From: Planctomycetota bacterium
GTDB taxonomy: Bacteria > Planctomycetota > Phycisphaerae > Sedimentisphaerales > Anaerobacaceae
Assembly (NCBI GenBank): GCA_017885385.1
Contig: JAFNGF010000355.1
Location: 1,573 to 11,150, forward strand
Length of the DNA stretch: 9,578 nucleotides
Reading direction: 5' to 3'
Shown here: piece by piece, positions 1 to 6,366 of the stretch
Layout: every line of letters starts with the position of its first letter
How positions within the stretch are numbered: position 1 is the first letter of the stretch
Program-made: the position numbers and the translations under genes
The notes under the pieces: generated by a model
Database searches by the model: none
What the model saw: only the letters and a program-made list of their open reading frames with translations
Told to the model about the DNA's origin: nothing

Positions 1-1
1 A

Positions 2-916
2 AAGGCCTTCTCCTGGCAGAGCGATGATGCCGACTATCTCGATTTACTTTTCGATGGCAGAAAGGTCACGCGATATATGTACGCCTATGATACTTCAAGT
101 CCGCAGCGGGTATTCGAGACTTACAAGCCCTTCCACCATGTCTTCGATGCACAGGGACAAAACCTTCTTACCAACGGGCCGGACGGCGTACAGCCCTACT
201 CGAAGGATAAAATCCTTTATCCACATCATCGGGGCATATTCATAGGCTGGAGCAGGCTGGAGTTCACCGGCAGCAGGTACGATTTCTGGGGCATGGGAGG
301 CGGCGCCAGCCAGGTGCACCAGAAATTTTTGGAGCAAATCGCCGGGCCGGTGCTGGCCAGATCAACCGCGTTGATTCACTGGAATGACAAGAACGGCGAG
401 CCGATTATCGCTGAGCAGCGACAGACAACTGTTTTTCGTCAGAGCGACCCTATCCGCGGGGGCGGACTGCTGGAGCTTCGCACTGAACTGAAGGCCGTCA
501 GAGGCGACGTAGAACTAGGTGGCGATCCGGAACACGCCGGTTTTCAATATCGAGCCCACAATGACGTTGATTCGGGCGGCAAAGAAGTCAAGGCAACCTA
601 TCTATTTCATGATGATGGAGTCGACCCGAAAAAGGATATAGACCTGCCCTGGGCGGCGATGTCGTATCGGCTGAACAACCGACAGTCCTGTGTGCTGCAC
701 ATGAATCATCCGAGTAATCCCAGGCCCACGATTTACTCGGCCTACCGTGATTACGGGCGGTTTGGCGCGTTCTTCACGCACACAATCAAGTCGGGCGAGA
801 CCCTGAAATTGTGCTATCGAATGTGGATTGTCGGCGGTGAAATGCCTTCCAGACAGCAATGCATAAGCAGGTACTCGGCGTTTGTTGATTGCCCGCAAGT
901 CAAGGTTCTGGATTAG
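2..916 (+). CDS. DUF6807 (PmoA-family) protein, 5' partial
   Basis: The reading frame is open to the left edge, so the start lies outside the window; the first internal ATG, at 77, cuts into conserved sequence and is not a credible start. About 304 residues are visible. Hallmarks of the DUF6807 family (formerly annotated as methane oxygenase PmoA, although these are not membrane monooxygenases) are FDGRKVTRYMYAYD near visible residues 18-31, KPFHHVFD, YPHHRGIFIGW (about 73-83), DPEHAGFQYRAHND (about 175-188) and MNHPSNPRP (about 234-242). The conserved histidines suggest a metal or ligand site, but no reaction is firmly established for the family. In planctomycetes and Bacteroidota, members commonly sit beside Gfo/Idh/MocA oxidoreductases and sugar isomerases, as here, which suggests a role in carbohydrate breakdown. 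Whether it has a signal peptide cannot be seen. Family assignment is confident; function is unknown. Confidence 0.85.
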   Translation, partial: KAFSWQSDDADYLDLLFDGRKVTRYMYAYDTSSPQRVFETYKPFHHVFDAQGQNLLTNGPDGVQPYSKDKILYPHHRGIFIGWSRLEFTGSRYDFWGMGGGASQVHQKFLEQIAGPVLARSTALIHWNDKNGEPIIAEQRQTTVFRQSDPIRGGGLLELRTELKAVRGDVELGGDPEHAGFQYRAHNDVDSGGKEVKATYLFHDDGVDPKKDIDLPWAAMSYRLNNRQSCVLHMNHPSNPRPTIYSAYRDYGRFGAFFTHTIKSGETLKLCYRMWIVGGEMPSRQQCISRYSAFVDCPQVKVLD

Positions 917-937
917 CAAATTTGCGGGGAATTTGGA

Positions 938-965
938 TTGCGTGTAGGTTATTGCAGCTTATAAT
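938..965 (+). promoter_or_regulatory. Possible sigma70-like promoter before the isomerase gene
   Basis: A perfect TATAAT lies at 960-965, with TTGCGT at 938-943 as a poor -35 (only TTG matches) and a 16-base spacer. It lies in the longest gap between genes and would start transcription near 972, about 88 bases before the isomerase start. This would make the isomerase and downstream genes a separate unit from the DUF6807 gene. It rests on motif matching alone, and promoter consensus in this lineage is uncertain. Confidence 0.35.
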
Positions 966-975
966 GGATGTTTTT

Positions 976-997
976 ACCGGCCCCGGCAGGGGACGGT
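976..997 (+). other. Stem-loop in the DUF6807-isomerase gap
   Basis: ACCG-G-CCCC (976-984) pairs with GGGG-A-CGGT (989-997) around a GGCA loop, with one G-A mismatch. The following bases, CTTATTG, are only weakly T-rich, so it is at best a poor intrinsic terminator for the DUF6807 gene. If the promoter at 938-965 is real, the hairpin would sit at the very 5' end of the new transcript, where it could protect the RNA. Confidence 0.4.
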
Positions 998-1059
998 CTT
1001 ATTGTGGTTATATGTAAGTCTTGCTGGAGGAAACAGTTACAAAGCTAAGGAGAATGGAA

Positions 1060-2058
1060 ATGGCTAGACCTGTAACACTTTTTACTGGACAGTGGGCGGA
1101 TTTGCCTCTGGAAGTGTTGGCGGAAAAAGCGGCAAGCTGGGGCTATGACGGCCTGGAATTAGCCTGCTGGGGAGACCACTTCGAGGTGGACAAAGCCCTT
1201 AAAGACGACAACTACTGCAAGGCTAAGCGCGAGCTTCTGAAAAAGCACGGGTTGCAAGTGTTCGCCATTTCGACGCATCTGGTTGGCCAGGCGGTTTGCG
1301 ACAACATAGATGAGCGTCATAAGGCGATTCTGCCGCCGGATGTTTGGGGCGACGGCGACCCGGAGGGCGTCCGCAAGCGCGCAGCCAAAGGCGTCGTGCA
1401 GGCCGCGAAGGCTGCCAAGAAGCTCGGCGTAAAAGTTGTCAACGGCTTCACCGGCAGCTCGATCTGGCACGCAGTTTATTCGTTTCCGCCGGCGCCGCCG
1501 CAAATGATACAGGCCGGTTACGATGATTTCGCCCAGCGCTGGACGCCGATTCTGGATGCGTTCAAGGCTGAGGGCGTGAGGTTCGCGCTGGAAGTGCACC
1601 CGACCGAAATTGCCTTTGACATTGCCTCAGCCAAGCGTGCTCTGGAAGCAATCAAGGGCCACAAGTCGTTTGGATTCAACTATGACCCCAGCCATCTTGG
1701 CTATCAGGGCGTCGATTACGTCAAGTTCATCCGCACCTTCCCGGACCGCATCTTCCATACTCACATGAAGGTCGGTTGGTGGGGGCACGGCGACGGCACG
1801 GTGGGCGTGTTTGGCGGCCATACCAATTTCGGAGACCCACGCCGCTACTGGGACTTCCGCTCGCTGGGCCACGGCGACATCAACTTCGAGGAAATTATCG
1901 TTGCCCTTAACGATGTGGGCTATCAGGGTCCGCTTTCGGTCGAGTGGGAAGACAGCCGAATGGACCGTGAGCACGGCGCCAAAGAGGCTTGTGAGTTCGT
2001 TAAAAAGGTGGACTTTAAGAGCTCCGGCGTCCGTTTCGATGCGGCGTTTGAAAAGTAA
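1060..2058 (+). CDS. Sugar phosphate isomerase/epimerase-like TIM-barrel protein (AP endonuclease 2 family)
   Basis: This 332-residue protein has the pattern of xylose-isomerase-like TIM barrels (Pfam AP_endonuc_2). Likely divalent-metal ligands are E178 (ALEVHP), D209 (NYDPSH), H235 (HTHMK) and E295 (SVEWED), each near the end of a predicted beta strand; H180 and H212 are probable active-site partners. The start at 1060 is chosen because AAGGAGA at 1047-1053 lies six bases upstream; the in-frame ATG at 1054 directly abuts that site, and the TTG at 1021 lies upstream of it and gives an implausible N-terminus. There is no signal peptide, so the enzyme should be cytoplasmic, unlike the exported oxidoreductases downstream. 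Relatives include epimerases of keto-sugars and the subunits of C-glycoside deglycosidases that cleave 3-oxo-glycosides. A role acting on an oxidised sugar from this cluster is inferred; the exact reaction is unknown. Confidence 0.85.
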   Translation: MARPVTLFTGQWADLPLEVLAEKAASWGYDGLELACWGDHFEVDKALKDDNYCKAKRELLKKHGLQVFAISTHLVGQAVCDNIDERHKAILPPDVWGDGDPEGVRKRAAKGVVQAAKAAKKLGVKVVNGFTGSSIWHAVYSFPPAPPQMIQAGYDDFAQRWTPILDAFKAEGVRFALEVHPTEIAFDIASAKRALEAIKGHKSFGFNYDPSHLGYQGVDYVKFIRTFPDRIFHTHMKVGWWGHGDGTVGVFGGHTNFGDPRRYWDFRSLGHGDINFEEIIVALNDVGYQGPLSVEWEDSRMDREHGAKEACEFVKKVDFKSSGVRFDAAFEK

Positions 2059-2059
2059 G

Positions 2060-2150
2060 ATTAAATATCAAAAATAAAAAATCAAAATTGCGGAATCCGC
2101 CAAAGGCGGATGACTTCCTCAATTTTGCATTTTGCTCTTTGATATTTGAT
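2060..2150 (+). repeat. Compound palindromic intergenic repeat
   Basis: Nested inverted repeats fill most of the gap. AAATATCAAA (2063-2072) pairs with TTTGATATTT (2138-2147). CAAAATTG (2083-2090) pairs with CAATTTTG (2120-2127). At the centre, ATCCGCC (2095-2101) pairs with GGCGGAT (2105-2111) around an AAA loop. The outer arms are AT-rich and the core is GC-rich, unlike the flanking genes. It resembles short MITE/REP-like elements and codes for nothing. As RNA it would form a long imperfect stem between the isomerase stop codon and the next ribosome binding site. It has no run of T after the core stem, so it is not a standard terminator. Confidence 0.7.
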
Positions 2151-2173
2151 TTCTTTCGAAGGGAAATTATGTG

Positions 2174-3490
2174 ATGAACGGCAACAATAGTATCGGTCGG
2201 AGGCAGTTCCTTAAGGGCTTAGCCGGCGCCGCTGCGACGGCAGTAGGATTCCCGTATATTGTCAGCGCCGCGGCTTTAGGCAAAAGTGGCAGTGTCGCTG
2301 CCGGCGAACGGATTACCATGGGCTGCATCGGCGTAGGCTGGCAGGGAACAAGCAATATGAATTCCTTTCTCGGCGAGAAAGACTGCCGGATTGTCGCGGT
2401 TTGTGACGCGGCTAAAAGCCATCTGCAGGACGCGGTCAACCGCATCAACAGCCACTATAAGAATAAAGACTGCGCTAGTTACCATGATTTTCGTGAGCTT
2501 CTGGCACGCGAGGATATTGATGCGGTTTCTATTGGTTTACCCGATCATTGGCACGCCATTCCGGCTGTAGAAGCCGCCGCTTCCGGCAAGGATATTTTCG
2601 GCGAGAAACCCCTGTCGCACAATCTGGCCGAAGGCCGGGCAATCTGCAACGCGGTGGCTCGCTACAGGCGGGTATGGCAAACCGGCAGCTGGCAAAGGTC
2701 ACTGGAGAATTTCCGCTTTGCCTGCGAGCTGGTGCGCAACGGCCGCATCGGCAAGGTGCACACCGTCCAGGTGGGCTTGCCCGCCGGGCACACCGATTTT
2801 GCCGGCACAAAGGGCCAGGAACAGTTCGGTCCACCGCCCGGCGAATTGGATTACGAGCTCTGGCTGGGCCCGGCCCCATACGCGCCTTACTGTCCCGCCC
2901 GTGTGCACAAAAATTGGCGCTGGCATTTAGATTACGGCGGCGGACAACTGATGGACTGGGTGGGACACCACGTCGACATCGCGCACTGGGGTCTCGGATT
3001 TGATTACGCGGGCCCTTATGAGATCGAAGGCATCGGCGAATATCCCAAAGACGGCTTGTGGAACACCGCCACCAAATATCGTATTACCACAAAATACCGC
3101 GATGACATTACTATGATTATTGCCGGCGGACATAGTGACATCCGCAGCGGCACTAAGTGGATCGGGCAGGACGGCTGGGTCTGGGTCGACCGCGGCGGAA
3201 TAGATGCCAGCCCCAAAAAGCTGCTCGAAGATAAGATTGGACCCAACGAGACTCACCTTTTCAAATCGCCCGGGCATTGGCGTAACTTCCTGGATTGTGT
3301 CAAGAGCCGGGCGACGACCCTGACGCCCTGTGAGGTTGGCCACCGCTCGGCGACGCCGGGCCATTTGGGCCAGATCGCGATGCTCCTGGGGCGTAAGATT
3401 CGCTTTAACCCCGATACGGAAGAGATCCTGGGCGATGAGACCGCCGCGAGAATGCTCAGTAGGCCAATGCGCAGCCCGTGGCACCTGTGA
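2174..3490 (+). CDS. Tat-exported Gfo/Idh/MocA family oxidoreductase (paralogue 1)
   Basis: A 438-residue NAD(P)-dependent sugar oxidoreductase. The N-terminus carries a twin-arginine signal (IGRRQFLKGL, then an Ala-rich hydrophobic stretch to about residue 35), so the folded, cofactor-loaded protein should be exported. The Rossmann motif GCIGVGWQG spans residues 50-58. PDHWH follows, then the GEKP motif with probable catalytic K145. The C-terminal substrate domain carries GGGQLMDWVGHHVDIAHWG with D261, H265, H266 and D268. It ends in RSPWHL. GAAGGGA at 2158-2164 is the ribosome site; both GTG 2171 and ATG 2174 are in frame, and ATG is preferred. An out-of-frame ATG-TGA (2169-2174) overlaps the start. 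It closely resembles the gene at 4943: 20 of 30 residues from the Rossmann glycines onward are identical. The sugar substrate and reaction direction are unknown. Confidence 0.9.
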   Translation: MNGNNSIGRRQFLKGLAGAAATAVGFPYIVSAAALGKSGSVAAGERITMGCIGVGWQGTSNMNSFLGEKDCRIVAVCDAAKSHLQDAVNRINSHYKNKDCASYHDFRELLAREDIDAVSIGLPDHWHAIPAVEAAASGKDIFGEKPLSHNLAEGRAICNAVARYRRVWQTGSWQRSLENFRFACELVRNGRIGKVHTVQVGLPAGHTDFAGTKGQEQFGPPPGELDYELWLGPAPYAPYCPARVHKNWRWHLDYGGGQLMDWVGHHVDIAHWGLGFDYAGPYEIEGIGEYPKDGLWNTATKYRITTKYRDDITMIIAGGHSDIRSGTKWIGQDGWVWVDRGGIDASPKKLLEDKIGPNETHLFKSPGHWRNFLDCVKSRATTLTPCEVGHRSATPGHLGQIAMLLGRKIRFNPDTEEILGDETAARMLSRPMRSPWHL

Positions 3491-3515
3491 AATTGACTAT
3501 TGATAATTGACTATT
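3491..3515 (+). repeat. Short direct repeat between oxidoreductase genes 1 and 2
   Basis: AATTGACTATT occurs at 3491-3501 and again at 3505-3515, separated by GAT, immediately after the stop codon of the upstream gene. A related string, ATTGATGACTGATAATT, occurs at 6331-6347 in another gap. It is AT-rich, non-coding and ends eight bases before the ribosome site of the next gene. It is probably a degenerate member of a repeat family dispersed in this genome. Confidence 0.5.
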
Positions 3516-3537
3516 TTGCTGCGAGGGAGGTCAGCGT

Positions 3538-4833
3538 ATGAGAAAAGAACGGATTAGCCGGCGTAAGTTTCTACAAAAGGCGGCAACTATCGCCGGCGGC
3601 GCAGTTGCACTGCCGTATTTTGTTCCCTGCTCGGCTCTCGGCCAGAAGGGAAAGGCTCCGCCCAGTGATCGTATTACGCTGGGCTTTATTGGTTCGGGCA
3701 AGCAAAGTCAACACTTGATACGCTCTTTTTTGAATTCACCGGGCGCCCAGGTCCTGGCCATCTGTGACGTGGATAGGCTGAAGCTGGAGCGCGGGCAAAA
3801 AATAGTCGAGGATTTCTATGCCCAAAGGTCCGGCCAGCCGTACAAAGGCTGCCAAGCCTACGGGAATTTCCGCGAGCTGATTGCACGAGAAGATATTGAC
3901 GCTGTGGTTATTGCCACACCCGACCACTGGCACGCGATTATGGTTATCGAGGCGGCCCAGGCCGGCAAAGATATCTACTGCGAGAAGCCTCTCTCGCAAA
4001 AAATCGCCGAGGCAAGGGCGATGGTAAATGCGATCAGGCGATACGGGCGGGTTTTCCAGACCGGCAGTATGCAGCGCTCGGACAACCGTTTCCGCTTTGC
4101 CTGCGAGCTGGTTCGCAACGGCTATATCGGCGAAATAAAAACGGTAACGGTCGGCGTTGGCGGGCCGCCGGAGGATAAACCCTTGCCGGCTGAGCCGGTG
4201 CCGGATTACCTCGATTGGGATATGTGGGTTGGCCCAGCTCCGTGGAGGCCATACAACCGGGACCTGTCCCCGCATATTAGCGTCGACGTCTTTCCTAATT
4301 GGCGCTATCACAGCGACTTTGGCGGCGGCGGAATGACCGACTGGGGCGCACATCACTTCGACATCGCCCAGTGGGGCCTGGGCATGGATGACACCGGGCC
4401 GGCCGAAATCATTCCGCCCGATGGCAAAAACTACAAAGTCCTCACCTATAAATACGCCAACGGCGTCATAATGACTCGCGACAATGCCAACGGCATTTTA
4501 TTTACCGGCAGCGAAGGCAAGGTCGAGGTCAATCGCGGATACCTGCGCACCTGGCCGGAGAGTCTTAAAGACCAGCAAATTCGTCCCGAGCAAATTCATC
4601 TTTACGACAGCAATAACCACTACGTTGACTGGCTGGATGCGATTCGCAAACGCGCCAAGCCTATTTGTGATATAGAGACCGGCTGCCGGTCTGTGACAGT
4701 CTGTCACCTGGGCAATATCGCTTACAAGCTGAAACGTCCGCTGAAGTGGGACCCGAATCGCGAAGTTTTCGTGGCCGACGATGAGGCCAATCGGCTGCTC
4801 TCGCGGTCTTATCGTAGTCCGTGGTATTTGTAA
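3538..4833 (+). CDS. Tat-exported Gfo/Idh/MocA family oxidoreductase (paralogue 2, divergent)
   Basis: This 431-residue protein starts at ATG 3538, seven bases after GAGGGAGG (3523-3530). The Tat signal is ISRRKFLQKA followed by an Ala/Gly-rich core to about residue 35. The cofactor loop is G52-S-G54-K-Q-S57, so the usual third glycine of GxGxxG is serine, unlike both neighbours. PDHWH and YCEKP (K150) are intact, and the substrate domain has GGGGMTDWGAHHFDIAQWG with D268, H272, H273 and D275. Compared with paralogues 1 and 3 it lacks the segment around YPKDG and ends RSPWYL rather than RSPWHL. Only 11 of 30 residues from the Rossmann glycines onward match paralogue 1. It probably uses a different substrate or does a partner redox step. 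Family assignment is firm; substrate, and the preference for NAD or NADP, cannot be read. Confidence 0.9.
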   Translation: MRKERISRRKFLQKAATIAGGAVALPYFVPCSALGQKGKAPPSDRITLGFIGSGKQSQHLIRSFLNSPGAQVLAICDVDRLKLERGQKIVEDFYAQRSGQPYKGCQAYGNFRELIAREDIDAVVIATPDHWHAIMVIEAAQAGKDIYCEKPLSQKIAEARAMVNAIRRYGRVFQTGSMQRSDNRFRFACELVRNGYIGEIKTVTVGVGGPPEDKPLPAEPVPDYLDWDMWVGPAPWRPYNRDLSPHISVDVFPNWRYHSDFGGGGMTDWGAHHFDIAQWGLGMDDTGPAEIIPPDGKNYKVLTYKYANGVIMTRDNANGILFTGSEGKVEVNRGYLRTWPESLKDQQIRPEQIHLYDSNNHYVDWLDAIRKRAKPICDIETGCRSVTVCHLGNIAYKLKRPLKWDPNREVFVADDEANRLLSRSYRSPWYL

Positions 4834-4850
4834 AGTGCTATGAATTTTTA

Positions 4851-4916
4851 GACACGGATTTACACAGATTCACACTGTTAGAAAGCAAGTCCGTGAAATC
4901 TGTGAAATCTGTGGTT
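4851..4916 (+). repeat. ACACGGATT palindromic repeat, copy A
   Basis: The left arm (4852-4875) contains two tandem CAC(A/G)GATT units, and the right arm (4893-4915) contains two GTGAAATCT units that pair with them imperfectly around a loop of about 17 bases. The 20-base string AATCTGTGAAATCTGTGGTT at 4897-4916 recurs exactly at 6308-6327. The repeat lies between the stop of paralogue 2 and the ribosome site of paralogue 3. A run of T (4915-4921) follows the right arm, so on the + strand it could act as a weak terminator or attenuator; the imperfect pairing makes this uncertain. Confidence 0.7.
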
Positions 4917-4942
4917 TTTTTCCTTTATAGGGAGATATGACT

Positions 4943-6268
4943 ATGTTTGCGAAAAATAATATTGGCCCCTTCCCGCAGGGCGGGGTTCCTCGGCGTGAGT
5001 TTCTAAAACGTGCCGCTGCCGGCGCCGCGGGACTGGCGGGATTTCCGTATCTTGTTCGCTCATCGGCGCTGGGTAAAGAAGGAAACGTCGCCGCGAGCGA
5101 GCGGATTGTGATGGGCTGCATCGGCGTCGGCGGGCAGGGCACGGGTAACATGCGCGGCTTTCTGGGCAAGAAGGAGGTCCAGGTGGTCGCGGTCTGCGAT
5201 GTGGATAAGAAACAGCGCGACCAGGCCAAAAAGATTGTAGATGACAGGTACAAGAATAGCGACTGCAAGACGTATGTGGATTTCCGCGAAGTGATCGAAC
5301 GCAAGGATATTGACGCATTATCGCTGGCGATGCCCGATCACTGGCATTCGATTCCCGTGGTCATGGCTGCCCGAGCCGGAAAGGATATGTACGGCGAAAA
5401 ACCACTAGCCCGAACGATTTACGAGGGCCAGGTGATGCGTGACGCGGTCAATCGCTATGGGCGAATCTGGCAGACGGGTAGCTGGCAGCGCTCGGTGCGT
5501 GATTTCCATCGGGCGTGCGAGCTTGTCCGCAACGGGCGAATCGGCAAGGTGCATACGGTGGAGGTGGGACTGCCTACGGGCGGCGGCACCGGCAATCGCC
5601 CGGTTCAGCCCGTGCCGCAGGGCGTCGACTGGGATTTCTGGCTTGGGCCCGCGCCCTGGGCGCCGTTCAGGGGCGTGATGCACTGGGACTGGCGCTGGAT
5701 GATGGACTATTCCGGCGGGCAGCTTACCGACTGGGCGGGACACCACATTGATATCGCACACTGGGGGCTGGGGCTTGACTTGACCGGACCCGTGGAGATT
5801 GAAGGAAAAGGCGTTTATCCGAAGGATGGCATCTTCGATGTCCCGACGGAATATAAGTTCACGTGCAAATACGCCGACGGCCTGACGATGATTGTGGCCA
5901 ACGACCGCCAGCAGCCCAAGGGCATGGGCGCCGTCTGGTACGGTGAAAATGGCTGGATTCACGTCGATCGCGGCAGGTTCCAGGCCAGCTCGGACAAAAT
6001 TTTGCAGGAAGTAATTGGCCCAAACGAAATCAGATTGTATCAGAGCAATGACCACCAGCAGAACTTTGTGGATTGTGTTAAGAGCCGTGAAAAGACTATT
6101 GCGCCCATTGAGGTGGCGCATCGCTCGATAAGCGTGGCGCTTTTGGGTGAGATTGCTATGCTGCTTGGGCGAAAGCTGCGATGGGACCCGGATAAGGAAG
6201 AGTTTGTCAACGACGACACGGCAAGCCGGATGCTGCGGCGTCCGATGCGCAGCCCGTGGCACTTATGA
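4943..6268 (+). CDS. Tat-exported Gfo/Idh/MocA family oxidoreductase (paralogue 3)
   Basis: A 441-residue homologue of the gene at 2174. ATG 4943 is chosen over the in-frame ATG 4937 because AGGGAG (4929-4934) is eight bases from the former and only two from the latter. An extended N-terminus precedes the Tat motif VPRREFLKRA and its Ala/Gly/Leu hydrophobic core. The Rossmann motif GCIGVGGQG lies at residues 58-66, YGEKP with K153 is the catalytic-lysine motif, and the substrate domain has SGGQLTDWAGHHIDIAHWG with D263, H267, H268 and D270. It ends in RSPWHL. Exported relatives such as Zymomonas glucose-fructose oxidoreductase keep NADP tightly bound and recycle it by coupling an oxidation to a reduction, a plausible model here. 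Likeness to paralogue 1 suggests a duplication with the divergent gene between. Substrate unknown. Confidence 0.9.
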   Translation: MFAKNNIGPFPQGGVPRREFLKRAAAGAAGLAGFPYLVRSSALGKEGNVAASERIVMGCIGVGGQGTGNMRGFLGKKEVQVVAVCDVDKKQRDQAKKIVDDRYKNSDCKTYVDFREVIERKDIDALSLAMPDHWHSIPVVMAARAGKDMYGEKPLARTIYEGQVMRDAVNRYGRIWQTGSWQRSVRDFHRACELVRNGRIGKVHTVEVGLPTGGGTGNRPVQPVPQGVDWDFWLGPAPWAPFRGVMHWDWRWMMDYSGGQLTDWAGHHIDIAHWGLGLDLTGPVEIEGKGVYPKDGIFDVPTEYKFTCKYADGLTMIVANDRQQPKGMGAVWYGENGWIHVDRGRFQASSDKILQEVIGPNEIRLYQSNDHQQNFVDCVKSREKTIAPIEVAHRSISVALLGEIAMLLGRKLRWDPDKEEFVNDDTASRMLRRPMRSPWHL

Positions 6269-6277
6269 GAAGGAAAA

Positions 6278-6327
6278 GACACGGATTAACACGGATTAAC
6301 ACTGTGTAATCTGTGAAATCTGTGGTT
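6278..6327 (+). repeat. ACACGGATT palindromic repeat, copy B
   Basis: GACACGGATT opens the element as in copy A. The left arm (6279-6302) has two tandem ACACGGATTA units; the right arm (6304-6325) is imperfectly complementary, with almost no loop. The last 20 bases match copy A exactly. Copy B is compact, whereas copy A has about 18 extra bases in its centre. It fills the gap between paralogue 3 and the ThuA-HEAT gene, so two neighbouring spacers carry the same element. Confidence 0.7.
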
Positions 6328-6366
6328 AGAATTGATGACTGATAATTAAAACAGAAAGGATCAAAA

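Noticed and set aside
1021..1059. TTG at 1021 as the isomerase start
   Set aside because: The AAGGAGA ribosome site (1047-1053) lies downstream of it and fits ATG 1060, where the family-like sequence begins.
1159..1974. Minus-strand open frames at 1159-1599 and 1627-1974
   Set aside because: Antisense to the TIM-barrel gene; Arg/Ala/Val-rich composition typical of a shadow frame.
3736..4356. Minus-strand open frame (206 codons) opposite paralogue 2
   Set aside because: Shadow of a well-supported gene, with no motif of its own and no convincing ribosome site.
5405..6262. Long minus-strand open frame (285 codons) opposite oxidoreductase paralogue 3
   Set aside because: It lies wholly inside a clear family member and shows no recognisable domain. 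A similar antisense frame at 2927-3484 begins with the same MPRAAH residues only because the coding strand is conserved there.
4851..6327. ACACGGATT repeats as a CRISPR array
   Set aside because: There are only two copies more than 1.3 kb apart, with a full gene between them and no regular spacers.
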